A stretch of DNA of 64,000 nucleotides from Smallanthus sonchifolius (Eukaryota; Streptophyta; Magnoliopsida; Asterales; Asteraceae), in NCBI GenBank assembly GCA_023525975.1, contig CM042022.1, positions 5,950,001-6,014,000 on the forward strand. The letters run 5' to 3'. Under the pieces are notes generated by a model. The model ran no database searches, was not told where the DNA came from, and saw nothing but the letters and a program-made list of their open reading frames with translations. Below, piece by piece: positions 30,435 to 43,506 of the stretch. The position numbers were made by a program, and so were the translations under genes. Numbering within the stretch: the first letter of the stretch is position 1; every line of letters starts with the position of its first letter.

Positions 30435-33400
30435 AGATTTTTAAATTCCTGATAAGTAAAAGGGGAATACACCAATGTCATTCCTTCAGATCTTAGTTTA
30501 GAGCAGTACGAGCAAGATAAATTCTTAATTATAGAGAGCAGTTTGTGATTAATAATTTGCTTTGCTTTTCGAGTTCAAAACTATTCACATCAGTGGTGAC
30601 GTTGATATCTAGGTAGTCTAAGTTAAGACATCTATTCCTAACTATAGGCACTAACTTTACTACTCACTTACAATGCTGGCGTTGGCGATGGCTACCCGAA
30701 CTGACATCCTTTCGTTGGTCCCATTATCAGTTTGTGTCACACCCCGCCTCAGGCACCCCCTGGACGTGTGCGAGCACGATTGGTACCTGCTTTGATTTCA
30801 GAGTTTTTATAAAACACAGGAGAAGTCTTTTCACAAGGATCGTTCATTATTTGTATCAACCTCAAGGGTTGTATTTGTAAATATCAAGACTCAGTTGGAA
30901 AACAAAAGTCTCGTATTTATTTCATAAACACAGGGAATTAAATACCTATTTTTATTTGATTACAAAATAGAGTTTGAAACCAAATACATCTCTTGTCTCT
31001 TTTACAAGTTTCAAGCCACGGGAAATAGTACTATCTAAGGTTGATCAGTCACTTGGTCCTATCTCCTCTTTCATCTTTTAGGATTTCCTATGCACGAGGT
31101 CTGAGAATCCAACGTGCAAGTTATCCTTTCTCAATATTCATTCCTGGGTCAAATCTTATGTCTGCCCGTATCCCGTTTTTCCTTTTCATTTTATTCGTTG
31201 CCTGAAAACATTTTGAAAATGAAATGTCAGCGCGAACGCCGGTGAATACAATTATCTTGACGGTAAAATCATTTGGCACAAACAAGTATTAATTTGATAA
31301 TTACAACTTTTTATTCAATCCACACATTCAGCAGGCCTATGTCCTGACTGTATGCACCACTGTATACACTGGCGTCATGCCTTATAACAACGGACAGGTC
31401 CACGCCTCTGAATTTGTTATAAGATAAGCATCAGCCGCAATCCGGGACTCTCACCCGAGACCCGAGTATCCCTTGCAAGTTTTACGTATACCTATGGCAT
31501 GAATGCTTTGTTAGTAGAAGAACGTTGAGCATTATTCCCTTAACCTTTATTTGGCCATTTTTGTAAATGTAAAAGTTTGACACAAGTTTTAAAAGAGATA
31601 AAGTGCTCACCTTGATTATCGGAATGAGCTGTAACATCCATGATTTTCCAACCCGACTTTTTTTATTATTTCATTTTAAACAATAAATCCCGTACTACTC
31701 ATCAAGTGCCACATAAAATTTTATTTTATCACGTACTAATCCAAAGTTTTAATCTTGCAATTTTCATGTTATTTACTGTATATATACACTTAACAAATGC
31801 ACCTACATCATTTATTTTTCGTCGTATATATATTTATGTGTAAATAAATATATAAATATATAAATGTTATTATACTAAATAAATTAATGATACAACTTCT
31901 AATATTAAATAAAACTTATGAGCTTTAATAGTGTACATACATCTTCTATATATACACATATATATGTAATTAATTGTGATTATATATATGTAATTATACA
32001 TATACTTAAACACATTAAATCCTCCATATAAACAATTTATAACTTTATAAAAATAGAAATCTTTCTTTAAAAGTTTATAATAAAAACAAACATTATTTAG
32101 ATTTTATAAACTTTATAAACATTCTTTACAAACAAATAAATTGAATTAAAACCAAGTAATTAGGTCATGAACCCTTTCATAAACATTTGAAAACCATGAT
32201 TCTTCATTTGAACCTTTAAACTAAACCTCTCCATTTCCAACTTGAACCTTTTCAAGCTTATGAACTCTAAAGTCAAAAGGTGCTGATTTTGACTTTTACA
32301 AAGTCAACAAGGAGCCAAATCGGCCTCAATGATCAAAATTCGTGGGCGTTATCTTGCAATAATCATACATATACGTTACCACGACAGTTACGAACGATCA
32401 TGAAGATCCAATTTACCCTAATTCAATTATTAGAACTCCAAACATCCCAAAAACCGTCCTTCGTCATAAACCAAATTAATACTCGTGTTCGGGATGAAAT
32501 TGAAGCATATAATCTGGCCTAACGAGTTCGCGACACCCATCTAACATCCCCTATCACCTGTGAATTAATCCCCATCCAATTACCACACGAATTCGTTCCC
32601 CACTCCCCCTCTTGGCTGCGTACAGCAATGGAGCAAGAACACCCCCGTTTTTGCGATTCGAAGGTAAATCCCAGGTAATCACCGTCCTCTCTTGGTCGAT
32701 TTCACTTTCTGATCAAAAGCCCCTTGAATCAGAGCTAAATTGATAGGGATTTGGGGCTAGGATTCGAATGGGATGAATGAGGAAGAAGACTAACCAGAGA
32801 CCTTTGTTAAATAAGTTGGATTCCCGAATCCTTACCAAGGCATATGCCTAGATAGCTTGGTTAAAACACTTCACCCATAACCCATCTAACGAACCATTTT
32901 CGGGTTCATATTATAATATGTTTAGCGTATTATAATGAGGTGAGTTATGTTATAATATGTTAACATATTATATAGAGGTGAAACTAAATAAAATGATAGA
33001 TGGAGGTTTATTATAAACATGATCCATAACTAGTTTTAACTAGTTTAGGTGAAAGGAGTTAACTTGGAAGGTTGAGGGACTATTTGTGTAATTATGGCAA
33101 AGCTGCCATTTGACTCATAAAAGAGTCAAAATACACACACTTGTTCATTTGTGTACGTCGTTGAAACAAGAGGAAGAGAAGGAGAAGGAGCATGGATCAA
33201 GATCAAGAAATTTGGAAGTCTGCATGCTTGGATTGAAAGATGTTGGTGTATACATCTTGTTCTAATCATCATGTAAGTGTCATCTTATCCATCTTAACTT
33301 CCATTGTTGAGTTTCTTGGTGGGTTTTAGTAGAAAACGAAATTGAGTAGGAAATGGGTTAAATTGGTGCTAGTTAAGTGTTAATCTAGCTTGAATAAGGG

Positions 33401-34524
33401 TAAATGGAGATAAATAACATCATCTAAACATCAAATTCAAGGATTCATGAATTGATGTTCTTGAGGATGTTATGGAGTTTTTATCTCAAAATTGTCAAAA
33501 TGATAAATGGGAGATTTTGAAAGTGTCTAAAGATAAGAGAAGACACAATAGTTGAAAGAAAACTCATTTGTTTTGATGAATGGTGAAATTGGAGAGTTCA
33601 TATGGGTATGATAGTAGTGAGATTTAATTGTGCCCATAAGGTGTTTGATGAAATGTCTAAATGAATTGAAAAGTGGTAAATGGGTGTTTGAGGTTTGGTT
33701 AAGGGTGTAATAACCAAAAAAAGATAGAATGTTGATCTTTAAGATCATATAGGTATGTTGGGTGTCAATTGGTAATCAACGGATTACTAATTCTAAATGA
33801 GTTGTATAGGTGATCAAAGTGGAAAAAGAGGCTAGCTTGAGGATCAAGCGGGATGCTCTCTAGCTAAAAGGTAAGTGCGTTGCACTTACTTAGTAATATT
33901 AGATGACGGTAGTTATACGTGTAAGTTATGCATATGGATGGGTAGTGTATCTTATGTGTAATTATACGTGTATGTTGGTAAGGTTGATTAGCATATGTCA
34001 TATATGTGAAAAAATGGTGGAAATATGAGTTGGGATTCTTGTATCCCAAATATATGGAAGTAACCAATAGGCTACAAATATGTTGTGGTTAATATGTGAA
34101 AGTAACCAATAGGTTACAAAGATGTTCGTAGCTAATTGTGAAAATATTAATTGCATAATAATAAAGGTGATATTAAGTAAGCGCGTTGCGTTTACTTGGT
34201 AATGTTAGGCAATGGTTGTTAATTGAATATATGCATATTGAATAAGTCGATAAATTATGTGTATATGTGTGAATGATATTATGTTTAAGAATGAATGATA
34301 TGTTGAAAAGTGGATATGGTCTAAGAACCATAAATTGGGTGGAAAATTATGGATATGGTCTAAGAACCATAAAATGATGGAAATTGTGGATATGGTCTAA
34401 GAACCATAAATTGGTAGAAAATTTTGGAATGGTCTAAGAACCATAAATAATGTGTTATGATTGTTGTATGAATGTGGTATGAATACGTGTATGAATGTAG
34501 TTATAGTTAAAATACTATAATGGA

Positions 34525-34735
34525 AACGTGGTGAAGTTATGGTCTAAGTATCATAATGGAAATGTGGTGAAGTTATGGTCTAAGTACCATGATGGAAATG
34601 TAATGAAGTTATGGTCTAAGTATCATAATGAAAACGTGGTGAATATATGGTCTAAGTATCATAATGAAAATGTGGTGAAGTTATGGTCTAAGTACCATGA
34701 TGAAAATGTAAAAAAGTTATGGTCTTGTGTCATAA
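34525..34735. repeat. 36-bp minisatellite in solo LTR F
   Basis: GGTCTAAGTA recurs at 34541, 34577, 34613, 34649 and 34685, 36 bp apart. Since 36 is divisible by 3, an artificial repetitive open frame results. Related, less regular units lie in G at 38630-38790. Confidence 0.9.
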
Positions 34736-35185
34736 GGTAAATGAAATTTGACCAAATATGGGACGATTATTAAAGAAAGAAAGAAACTTGCATAGTGTTA
34801 TGCAAGTGTTAAATTGATTAAGGAGTAATTTGGTGGAAACGGGTCAAATGGGTGAAAGGGTGAAAATGGGAATGTTTTACCTTGTTGTCAATAATTATGT
34901 GGTGTTATGTAGGAAAAGATTCGATGAAGTCAAGGTCAAGTTTATGGTAAATGTTGGATTCTCGTACGCAATTTTTGGTGATTTCAGGTGTAATTAGAAG
35001 TCCAACGAATGGTTGTAAAACGATGCATGAAATTGTAATTTTTGATACATAAGTATGGTGTTTTGAATGTTTGAACCCATACCTAAGTGTTTGGAAAATT
35101 TTATGGCAATATGGATAAAAGTTAGAAATTTGGCTAAGTGTTGAAAATTGTAAAAATGGTGAGAATGGAAGGTGCTATCAGGGAA

Positions 35186-35215
35186 CATGGTTGTGTTCAT
35201 CTGAACACAACCATG
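35186..35215. other. Perfect 14-bp hairpin in solo LTR F
   Basis: Arms 35186-35199 and 35202-35215 with a 2-nt loop. A second, imperfect version of the same inverted motif follows at about 35252-35285. Confidence 0.9.
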
Positions 35216-38200
35216 ACAGCAACCTTGTTTCTTTTCTAGAGCTGAATATGAACACGGTTGTGTTTATCTGAACACAGTTGTGTTCAGGCTTCAGGGGAAA
35301 GAAATTTGTATTTTAAAAAAAAAATCTCATTCTTGGGCCGAATGCTTCCGCGTGTTTAAATATAATAATAATTGGTGTTTGAAACTAGGGTGTTACAACC
35401 CATAGGTCACGAGTTCAATTCCGGACAGCCCCCCCCCCTTTTGTGTTTTGTTTCTTGATTATTTTAACTCATAAAAATTAAAAGTGTTAACTTCTAAATA
35501 AATTTTTTTATAAATGTTACAAATGTACCCAGAAACTTTTATAAAATCAGGATATATCAAGTAGTGTTTATTCATTTTAATTTATTAAAAACATATTAAA
35601 AATGTTATAAATCCATAAATAAACAATATAAATGATTTATTTAAAAGATTGATTATATTGTTTTACCAATAAAATGGTAATGTTATAAAACGAATTTTAA
35701 TTACTTGTTTAAACATTATTAAGTCCCATTTTAAACATAAATGATTATTCTGACAAGAATAATCATTTAAGGCATGTTAAAATTTATAGAAATACTTAAA
35801 TAATTATTTTAGATAAATAATTATGCAAAATTCATTTAAAGCTTATAGTTATTTAATACTTTTTTTTTATTTTTTTTATCATTTAAGTAATAGCAATTAT
35901 TTAAACAGTTTAAATAATTATATTATTCACATAAAACAACTATTTAAATCTTTTCCTAATTCATCATTTATTTATTATTCTTGAGAAAATTATTTAAATG
36001 GTTTAACTAATTAATTTGTTTACATAGAACAAACATTTGAACCTTTTCTAATTCATAACTTATTTATTTAATTACCTTAGAGTAATTATCTAAATAAATT
36101 CAAACATTTTATTATTGTAAACGCTAAATAATTAAATTGAGTTTATAATAAATCCTAATTTTTATTAACCTTATAAACATATATATTTTCCTTCGAAGCT
36201 TGTGTAAATCCTATATCAAATCCCAAACCCTATGAAAACCCTAAAATCCTAGCATTTCATCATTTCCATTAAACATCCATTGAGTTGGCATATAATTACC
36301 CATGTAGGTTTATTGTGAGAAGTCCTCACGAAGTCTATTCACCTTCATCAAATCATATCATTGCTAGCTTCAATACATGTGAGTTTACATAGCCCCTTTT
36401 TACATTTTTATACTTTTGGGGTGAAACATGTCTACAATTACATTACTTAAGCAATTCAATACCTTTGTTCTTATGCTTTGGTCTTTATGCTTTATGTCTT
36501 AAACTGCTTGGTGACTAGAACGTGTGTTCATGTTAGTACAATCATTAACTTGTGTGGCAAGCCTAAGGTAGTACATTTTATGATCATTTATACGGGAATC
36601 CGATTCATTACTTAACACGAACCTTGGCGGGTTAGTGTTTACATTTAGAACTTCACGCAATCTGGGGGATTGTGCATACATATAAACATGGCTTGATTGT
36701 ACGCTTAGAACCTTGTATGTTTTCACATTCATGTTTTAGACACGCTTTGAACATATTGAATTGCAAACTATACTTAATTTTGTTTGGTGTCAAAACCTAT
36801 GTTACTCACCAACTACTTGTAGTTGACATTTACTTACATGTTTCACGTGTACCTGTTTGAGGACTATGCTTGAACACTTAGGGCTACAGACCTAGTTAAA
36901 ATTAATTAAAGATTCATTTATTGTTACGTTTCATTTGAACAATATGATTCTATTCTTCTTGTAACAAATACTTAATATGTTGATTAAATATTGTAACGCA
37001 TTTAATAGTTGATCATGTGCTTTCGAACAACCGTGTCAGCCCCGGCGTATAATCCGCCTCCGGACGGGGCGTGACATGAGCCTCTAAGATTATAAAGCTA
37101 GCTTCTTAACTTGATTCTTCTAGCGTATCAGCACTTCTAAGAGCGTTTCTTCTTAGACCGAGCACTACAACGAGCGAGAGTTGGACTGGGATCGTCGAGA
37201 ATGGGCTAGGGATCTCTTGGAACAAGTTTTGAGAGTAGGAATCGAGTTTGGGATGAAGAAATAGACTGAGATCGTCTAACTATTTATAGGCTGAGATTTG
37301 GGTCTATGTTGGACCGATATGGCAAGGGATGTCGGTCTGACATCCGTTTATGCCTCGTCAGCCCTAAAAGTCAACATTTGATTCAATCGCACATGTTTTG
37401 AGTTCATATCGGACCGATATGTGGACCATGTCGGTCCGACATCACGACACGTGTCAGATTCTAGGGTTGAGTCACAGGACACGTGTCAGCACCACAAATT
37501 TCGGCTGTGGGGAGGTTGTCGGACCACTATGTATTTATGTCGGTCCGATAACCGACTCTATGTTCTATTACGGACTGCTATGTTGTAACAAACCAAAATC
37601 CGGGTTTTGTTTTAACTAAATAAATATTTTTACATAATATTATGGTGAAAATAATATTTTAGAAATACGTTGAAACAAATGTATTTCAAGTTTGTTATGG
37701 AGTTATGTTAGTTTTTAACTAATTTTAGCATGAAAATGGATGAAATGGAAGTTGAGGGACTGAAAGTGCAAATATGGCAAATCTGTCATATTTGACTAAG
37801 GTGAAGTCAAAATCAGATTTTTGGTAGAGTGTGGGGGTCGATGCTTTCAAGAGAAAAAGAGAGAAAATGGTGTTGAAGCTAAATCTTGCAATTGAAACTT
37901 GAATTGAGAAGGTGTTGGCTTACACATCATCCTTCTAACATCAAGTAAGTGATTATCATCCATATTAGTTCACCTTTGATGAGTTCATAGATGGGTTTTG
38001 TAGAAATCCAGAATTTATGATACAATGGGTTAAATTGGTGTTACATTGTTGATAATCTAACTAAACTAAAGGTAAAGAGTGGTAAATAACATCATAGAAC
38101 CTTTTAATTTTTATTTTTTGAAAATTAGGGTTCATATGGGATGAATTAGGGGTTTTTGATTTATGATGATAGAATGTTAAATTGAGGTTGAGATAAGTGT

Positions 38201-38629
38201 TTAATTGATGTTAGGCACTTGAATGAACACCAAATTAACCTAATGATAATGATGGAATGAAAAATTAGTGTTAAGGAAATGGTAATGAAACTCAAGTAGG
38301 TGAGTTTGGGTGGAAAGAGGGTGTTTGGATATGAGTATAACCCAAACGGGTCAGTTTGGGTTGGAAATAGAAGATTGGGTTGTGAACCCAATTAAAATGT
38401 GATTTTGAAATATAATAGATTACTAAACTAGGTGAATGTGTTTAGGTAATCAAATTGCAAAGCGTGAAGGGGAACTGGATCTTCAAACCCGAAAGGTAAG
38501 TGCTCTTGCACTTACTTAGTATTGTTGACAAATGTTGATACTTGTGTAGTATGTTTGTATATTATGTTATATGTAATGAATGTGTATGAAAGTGTATGAA
38601 CATGTGAATGAATGTAGTTATAGTTGTAA

Positions 38630-38790
38630 TACTATAATGGAAATGTGGTTATGAAGTTATGGTCTATAAACCATAATGGAAATGTGGTGAGGTTATGGTC
38701 AAAGTTATCATAATGGGCATGTGGTGAAAGTTATGGTCTAAGCACCATGTTGGAAATGTAAAGGATTTATGGTCGTGTGCCATAATGGAA
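38630..38790. repeat. Minisatellite-like repeats in solo LTR G
   Basis: Three to four degenerate copies of the TTATGGTCTAAG...CATAATGGAAATGTGGTG unit seen in F. Confidence 0.7.
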
Positions 38791-39273
38791 ATGAAAATTT
38801 GTCAACCATGAGATGTTTTAAGGAAAGAAAGGAACGTGTATGTGGTTATGCAAGTGATATGTCGCCTAAGGGGTAATTGGGTGGAAACGGGTCAAATGGG
38901 TGGAAATGATAATACTTTACCATGTTGTTATGATTTGTCTTCATTACTAATGGTGTTTTATATGTGGTGACATGTAGGAAAAGCTCCGGTATGATCATGG
39001 TCAAGGTCATGGCGTTTGATGGATTCTCGTATGCATTTTTGGGTAATTTCGGGTGTAATTAGATGTCCGTCAATTAGGTGTAAACCGATACATGAAATTG
39101 TAGTTTTTGGTACAAATGTATGTTGTTTGAATGTTAGAACCCAAATCTAAGTGTTGGGAAAATTTTATGACAAAATGGGTTAATGTTGGAAAAATTGGCT
39201 AAGTGTTGAAAGCTGCTGAAAAATGGAACTTTCTGCCTACTGAGGGTCTTCGCGCCACGCGAAAAACCAGAGA

Positions 39274-39300
39274 GGGTCTTTCGCGACACGCGAAAGACCC
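39274..39300. other. Perfect 12-bp hairpin in solo LTR G
   Basis: Arms 39274-39285 and 39289-39300 with a 3-nt loop. Related TCGCGMCACGCGA motifs flank it (39250-39262 and 39329-39370). Positionally equivalent to, but different in sequence from, the hairpin in F. Confidence 0.9.
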
Positions 39301-39675
39301 GTTCTTGGACAAGCCATTTTGGACTCCCTCGCGACATGCGAAGGGAAGGGGCCTGGTCCTCGCGCCACGCAAGGATTTAAAATATATATATATTTCTTGG
39401 GACGAATGCTTTCGCGTGTTTTATTGATTAAATAATCAGTGTTTGAAATTAGAGTGTTACAATGTGAATAGATGTCGGTCCGAGTTCTGACTATGTTTCC
39501 CTTCAGACCGATATATGACCTATTTCCAGAATTTTCATTTTTAACCCTAGACTTTGGTACTTTAGGTACACAAGTCCTTATAGGTTCTACCATTGGTATT
39601 TCTTGGACATTTTTATGGTAGGTGTTACAGTTTGAGTCTAGACATTTTAGGGATGTCTGAATCTCTCAAACTATT

Positions 39676-39687
39676 GCTCTGATACCA
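39676..39687 (-). other. Primer-binding site of Gypsy element B
   Basis: TGGTATCAGAGC on the minus strand, just inside the 5' LTR (39691-41554). Confidence 0.9.
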
Positions 39688-39690
39688 ACT

Positions 39691-41554
39691 TGTAAGACCC
39701 CTTTCCCTGAAACCTCACTCGTTGGATTTACTCATAAACATAGTCATTGAACACTGAATTTTAATTAAAACATTCAAACACAGCGGAAGCATTCATCATA
39801 CAAATACATAGACAGCAGAAGTCTTAACATTAAACATAAACATTGTCTTAACGTAGTTTCAATTTAACAGGATGCCTGTCTTGAGCCAGATAGCCTTCAA
39901 GCCTTTGCCTGTCCTTTCCACTTTTTACCTGAAGTGCATACTAAAAGTCAGCTAACGCCGGTGAGTTCTAGTTTAAAGCAGTTAGATATAACATTGGTCA
40001 TTTATTTGTACTATTGGTGTATATATATATATATCTTTGTTTTCATTAAACATACATTGACTATACACATAATATGTGCATATGCATACATTGAACATTC
40101 ATTAGTCATACACATAAGGGTGATCAGCCCAACATTGATTTGTGTAAGTCACAAAGACACACGCTTCGTCCTACCGTCATAGGTCGTAATTCATACCGTG
40201 TCTACCGAAGTAGTCCGTCCTTCATTGTAATTCATACCGTGTCCACCAAAGTAGTCCGTCCTTCATACCGTGTCTACCGTCGTAGTCCGTCCTTTAGCCC
40301 GTCTGCCCTAAGACATCCGTTTCCCATGCGAACTATTAGTTATGCAACCGTTCTACTTATTACTGCAATCGTCCGGCACGAATGTGGCCGTCCGTCATTG
40401 CCATTCAAACGGCCTAGCTGATGAAGGTCCGTATATGTCCCGGCTGCTAAATAGTCACGTGGTCGTCTGTCTACCGAAGTAGCCGCTATTATCGAAGCAT
40501 CCATAACGTTTACATACTTTCATAACATGCAATATATATATATATATATATACATTGCCATTCTTTGCATACATACATTTTATTCTTTGTTCATTATTCA
40601 TTTTCATATATCACTTAGGATCACATTGGCATTCGTATAAATATCATGTATGATCATGTTGGCATTCATAACATTCATTCATATCATGTATACACTTCAG
40701 CACGTAGGGGGCATATAGAACTCACCTGATGAGCAGTTCCCAAAGGATACTTAGGAGCTCCGAGTTAGGTGGGTGTTAACAGATCTGTCAAGGGTCATGA
40801 ATGGCACAAGGTTATAACCTATAAGTTTCATCCGAAATCTATCTGTCTGAAATCATCTTCGACCGAAATCTCTTTCGGTCGAAATCTTTTTCGACCGAAA
40901 ACTATCCAGTTAATATATGTTTTACTAAGTAATTATTTCGTTTGAAATCTTTGGTTCGAGAACTTTTTCGTTCGAAAACACCCGTTCGAAAACATGCCGT
41001 CCGAAAATACTTTTCGGATGAAAAATAGTTTTCGGACCATTCATCCGACTTTTCGGACGATTCATCTGATCTTAATCAAAATCAGTGTTTTTTATCCAAG
41101 TTTGAATCTTTTTACATTCAAAACTTTGGTATGACATCCATGAAGCTAAATACACCCTTTTTTAGCCTAATTCATACGTAAAAATCTCGTATTTTGATTC
41201 AAAACCCGCATAAACCCTAAAACTACAAATTTCTCAGATTTGAGTCCAATAGTTACCTGTTCTTACCTCCTTCTCATTGCTAGATGTTCCAGAGATGGTG
41301 ATCGAGGTTCCTTGAGCTTTTGAGTCAAAACTGGAGCTTTCTCTCTCTAAACTGATCTCTCTCTTTCTCTAAGATTTGCGCAAAGAGGATGAAATGGAGG
41401 AAGGGGTTGAGGCTTGCTGGGTATAGGGTTTTCTCCGTTTTTTTGGGCCCATGGGTCGGTTCATGGCCAAGCCCTAAACCTTCCATCCACCTTTGTTATT
41501 ATTCTCGACCTTTATTTCGTTTATTCGGGCTTTTCACATTTCAGGGATGTTACA
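39691..41554 (-). repeat. 5' LTR of Gypsy element B
   Basis: Direct copy of 23569-25891 without the MITE. Also carries the CGAAA-type inverted motif cluster (40830-41065). Several small indels and substitutions separate the copies. Confidence 0.93.
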
Positions 41555-42030
41555 TTAAGTCAAGGGTCAAAGATTGGGTTTAGTTTGTGAGTTAATAAAC
41601 AAATAATTACTCAAGCAGCCATCCGAGGATATCAAGGTGAGCACACATACCTTCTAAAATAGGGGCATGCATCAACATGATTTGTTTAAACAAGTGTCAT
41701 GCGATCTATGAATACATGTTTTTGGCAAACTTATACTTTTAGACTTTTAGTGATGTTTTATTTAACTAAAACAGACATAATAGCTTGGATCCGCATTCCA
41801 TAGCTTAGCGTGATGATTTAGGATGCAATATATAAAACCCTTTCGTGGCATTAAACATGATTTACTTTTGATATGTGTTTTCAAATGAGAATGGTCTTTT
41901 ATAACTTTATACTCTTCTCAAGTCGTGTGTTTTGGGATGAGAAGTGGACAAGAAGACGCGGCAATAGCGAGGTTAATGGTGGTGACAGTGTAGTATTGTT
42001 GTTGGAGTTTGGATTCAATGATGGTGGTAC
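41555..42030. other. Intergenic DNA, nothing recognised
   Basis: Together with 23180-23568 this is the host site of element B. Tone and motifs suggest an older repeat, but no ends were found. Confidence 0.45.
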
Positions 42031-42419
42031 TGTAACTCCCTAAAATTTATGAAAAAAATCCCATTTCAAATTTATATTAGTTAATAGTCAACTTTTAAAA
42101 TAGAGAATTTATACTTTAAAACATTTATATATTAAAAAACTTGTTTATGTCCCATGTATACAAACCAACAATTTCAAATGTATAACAATATTTTAACAAA
42201 ATAAAAGTTCATTTTACAAGAGGAGGTTCATAACACATTACATAAGTTGCTTGTTACACTACAAAAAAAAAAACCATAACATGCAAAGACATATCCTTTA
42301 AGTCCTCTACATGCATCTTATCACGATCCATGTGAATTTGCTATCTTAAATCACACATCAACACACTAAGTTAATACAACTATACAAGGAGGGTTAATTA
42401 CCCCAAAACCTTAACCAAA

Positions 42420-42639
42420 TTTTAGAGTAAATTACAAAATATGTCCTTTATAAATATATCAAATTGTATGGTGTGTCTTTTGACTTTAATAATTACAATG
42501 AGTGTCCTTATTTTAAAACTTTTACACATTTTTTTGTCCTTTCCACTAACAAGTTAAATTTTCTGTTAAGTCTAGTTGTACATAAAGGCAATATGGTCCT
42601 CTTACCCATGAAGGACGAAGAGTGTAATTTACTCTAAAA
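42420..42639. mobile_element. Small MITE
   Basis: About 220 bp with terminal inverted repeats TTTTAGAGTAAATTACA (42420) and TGTAATTTACTCTAAAA (42623-42639). Much of its left half recurs inverted at 55545-55715. TSD unclear. Confidence 0.65.
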
Positions 42640-42727
42640 ATATTTTATTAGGCGATCCAAATTCATCATCTTCTTCCCAAGTTCATCATCTTCATCCTAG
42701 AAACAATCCAACTAATGAATATTAATT

Positions 42728-43056
42728 AAATAGCGACAAGCCACCTATACGCTACGTGGCGATAGCGATGAAATAGCGGACGCTATTTCACGTTTAGCGA
42801 TACACTAGTAGAAAATTTTAGAAATATTTTATACTCAACAATTGTAGGATTTGTAGCAATTATAATCAATAATCATCTAAATCTTCATATATTAGGGTTA
42901 TTAGCAACCCTATTTATATTAATCAAGTAAAAAATTAAAAAAAAGAATATTCGCTATATGCTCGCTATTCATTCGCTAAACACCATATAGCGACCATAGG
43001 CCGCTTCGCTACATAGCGCACTATAGCGGTCGCTATGGTCACTATTGACAACTTTG
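42728..43056. mobile_element. 5'-truncated copy of the hAT MITE at 59653-60030
   Basis: Nearly identical to that element from TAGCGACAAGCCACC to the end TTGACAACTTTG, but lacks the left terminal repeat. Confidence 0.85.
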
Positions 43057-43506
43057 GATAAAACCGAGAAACAATCTAATTAAGGAATATAATCAATAGC
43101 CTAAAACAATCAACGGCTGAAATATAATCAAACTGATTTCCAAACATTAACTTTTTACATAAGCTCAAACATGAAACTCAAACAAAACTTAACTTTTGCA
43201 ACATTGTGGTAATGAAAAAAAATCACAACCAATAGTTCTTCGTCTAAATTTATTAGAACCCTCTCAACGACCCTAAATGGTGAGCAGAAATATTTGATTG
43301 GGGCTTAAATCCATGAAATTAGAAGTGTGAAAAAGGTTATGAAATCCTAAATGGTATCGTCGAGAAAATATCCTCCCCGACTGATTTTCTATAACAAACT
43401 TGACTGTTCACATCTTCGTATGAAATTCATTATCGAATTGATCCAAAATTAGATCCATTCGTTTTCCCCATCCTCTTCATCACATATTCGTCTTTTGGAC
43501 CACTGG

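Larger units (their letters stand above)
32885..35397. mobile_element. Solo LTR F inside E
   Basis: TSD ACCCA (32880-32884, 35398-35402). The left end TCTAACGAACC corresponds to TGTAACAAACC of G with the first G mutated; the right end is GGTGTTACA. It aligns along its length with G (37584-39461) and with 12715-14258. It holds a 36-bp minisatellite and a near-terminal hairpin. Confidence 0.85.
31630..37076 (+). mobile_element. Solo LTR E (related to LTR of element C) inside D
   Basis: TSD TGAGC (31625-31629, 37077-37081); ends TGTAACATCC...GGGGCGTGACA. Net length about 2929 bp after removing F. The right half is the reverse complement of element C's LTR in several blocks, including the CATAGCCCC...ATTTTTATAC...GGGGTGAAACAT stretch near 36388-36430 and the GAAAGCACATGATC-type end. 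So it comes from a plus-strand relative of C. Confidence 0.87.
37584..39461. mobile_element. Solo LTR G inside D
   Basis: 1878 bp, TGTAACA...TGTTACA, TSD ATGT (37580-37583, 39462-39465; only 4 bp, so a 5-bp TSD with one change is also possible). Homologous to F. Confidence 0.85.
30735..39629 (-). mobile_element. Solo LTR D inside the leader of Gypsy B
   Basis: TSD GTTTG (30730-30734, 39630-39634). The ends read TGTCACACCCC...GGTGTTACA. Without the nested elements E and G it is 1561 bp (30735-31629, 37082-37583, 39466-39629). The orientation is minus by likeness of the left end to those of LTRs B and C, and by a minus-strand TATAAATAG near 37284. Internal parts are absent, as expected after LTR-LTR recombination. 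Confidence 0.88.
23569..41554 (-). mobile_element. Ty3/Gypsy chromovirus (Tekay-like) B, decayed and nested
   Basis: Bounded by TSD TTAAG (23564-23568, 41555-41559) and by TG...CA LTRs of 2323 bp (left, with a MITE inside) and 1864 bp (right). Gag, protease, reverse transcriptase, RNase H, integrase and a C-terminal chromodomain follow on the minus strand (30434 down to 25887) in several broken frames. A tRNA-Met primer site abuts the right LTR. The 18 kb span is inflated by solo LTR D and its nested insertions in the leader. The LTRs differ by several percent by eye, so this is older than element C. Confidence 0.95.
42031..43506. repeat. LTR-like repeat, left part, split by element C
   Basis: Begins TGTAACTCCCTAAA, the usual look of a Gypsy LTR start. 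Its counterpart end TTTAGGGTGTTAC is at 55749-55761. Together (1476 + 1159 bp) they could be one solo LTR interrupted by element C, but no clear TSD was seen. Confidence 0.4.

Noticed and set aside
34528..34740. 70-residue repetitive frame with KLWSKYH units
   Set aside because: Arises from the 36-bp minisatellite in solo LTR F; no start context or conservation.
39676..39687. tRNA-like matches at retrotransposon primer-binding sites
   Set aside because: Only the 12-13 nt complementary to the tRNA-Met 3' end are present; these are priming sites, not tRNA genes.
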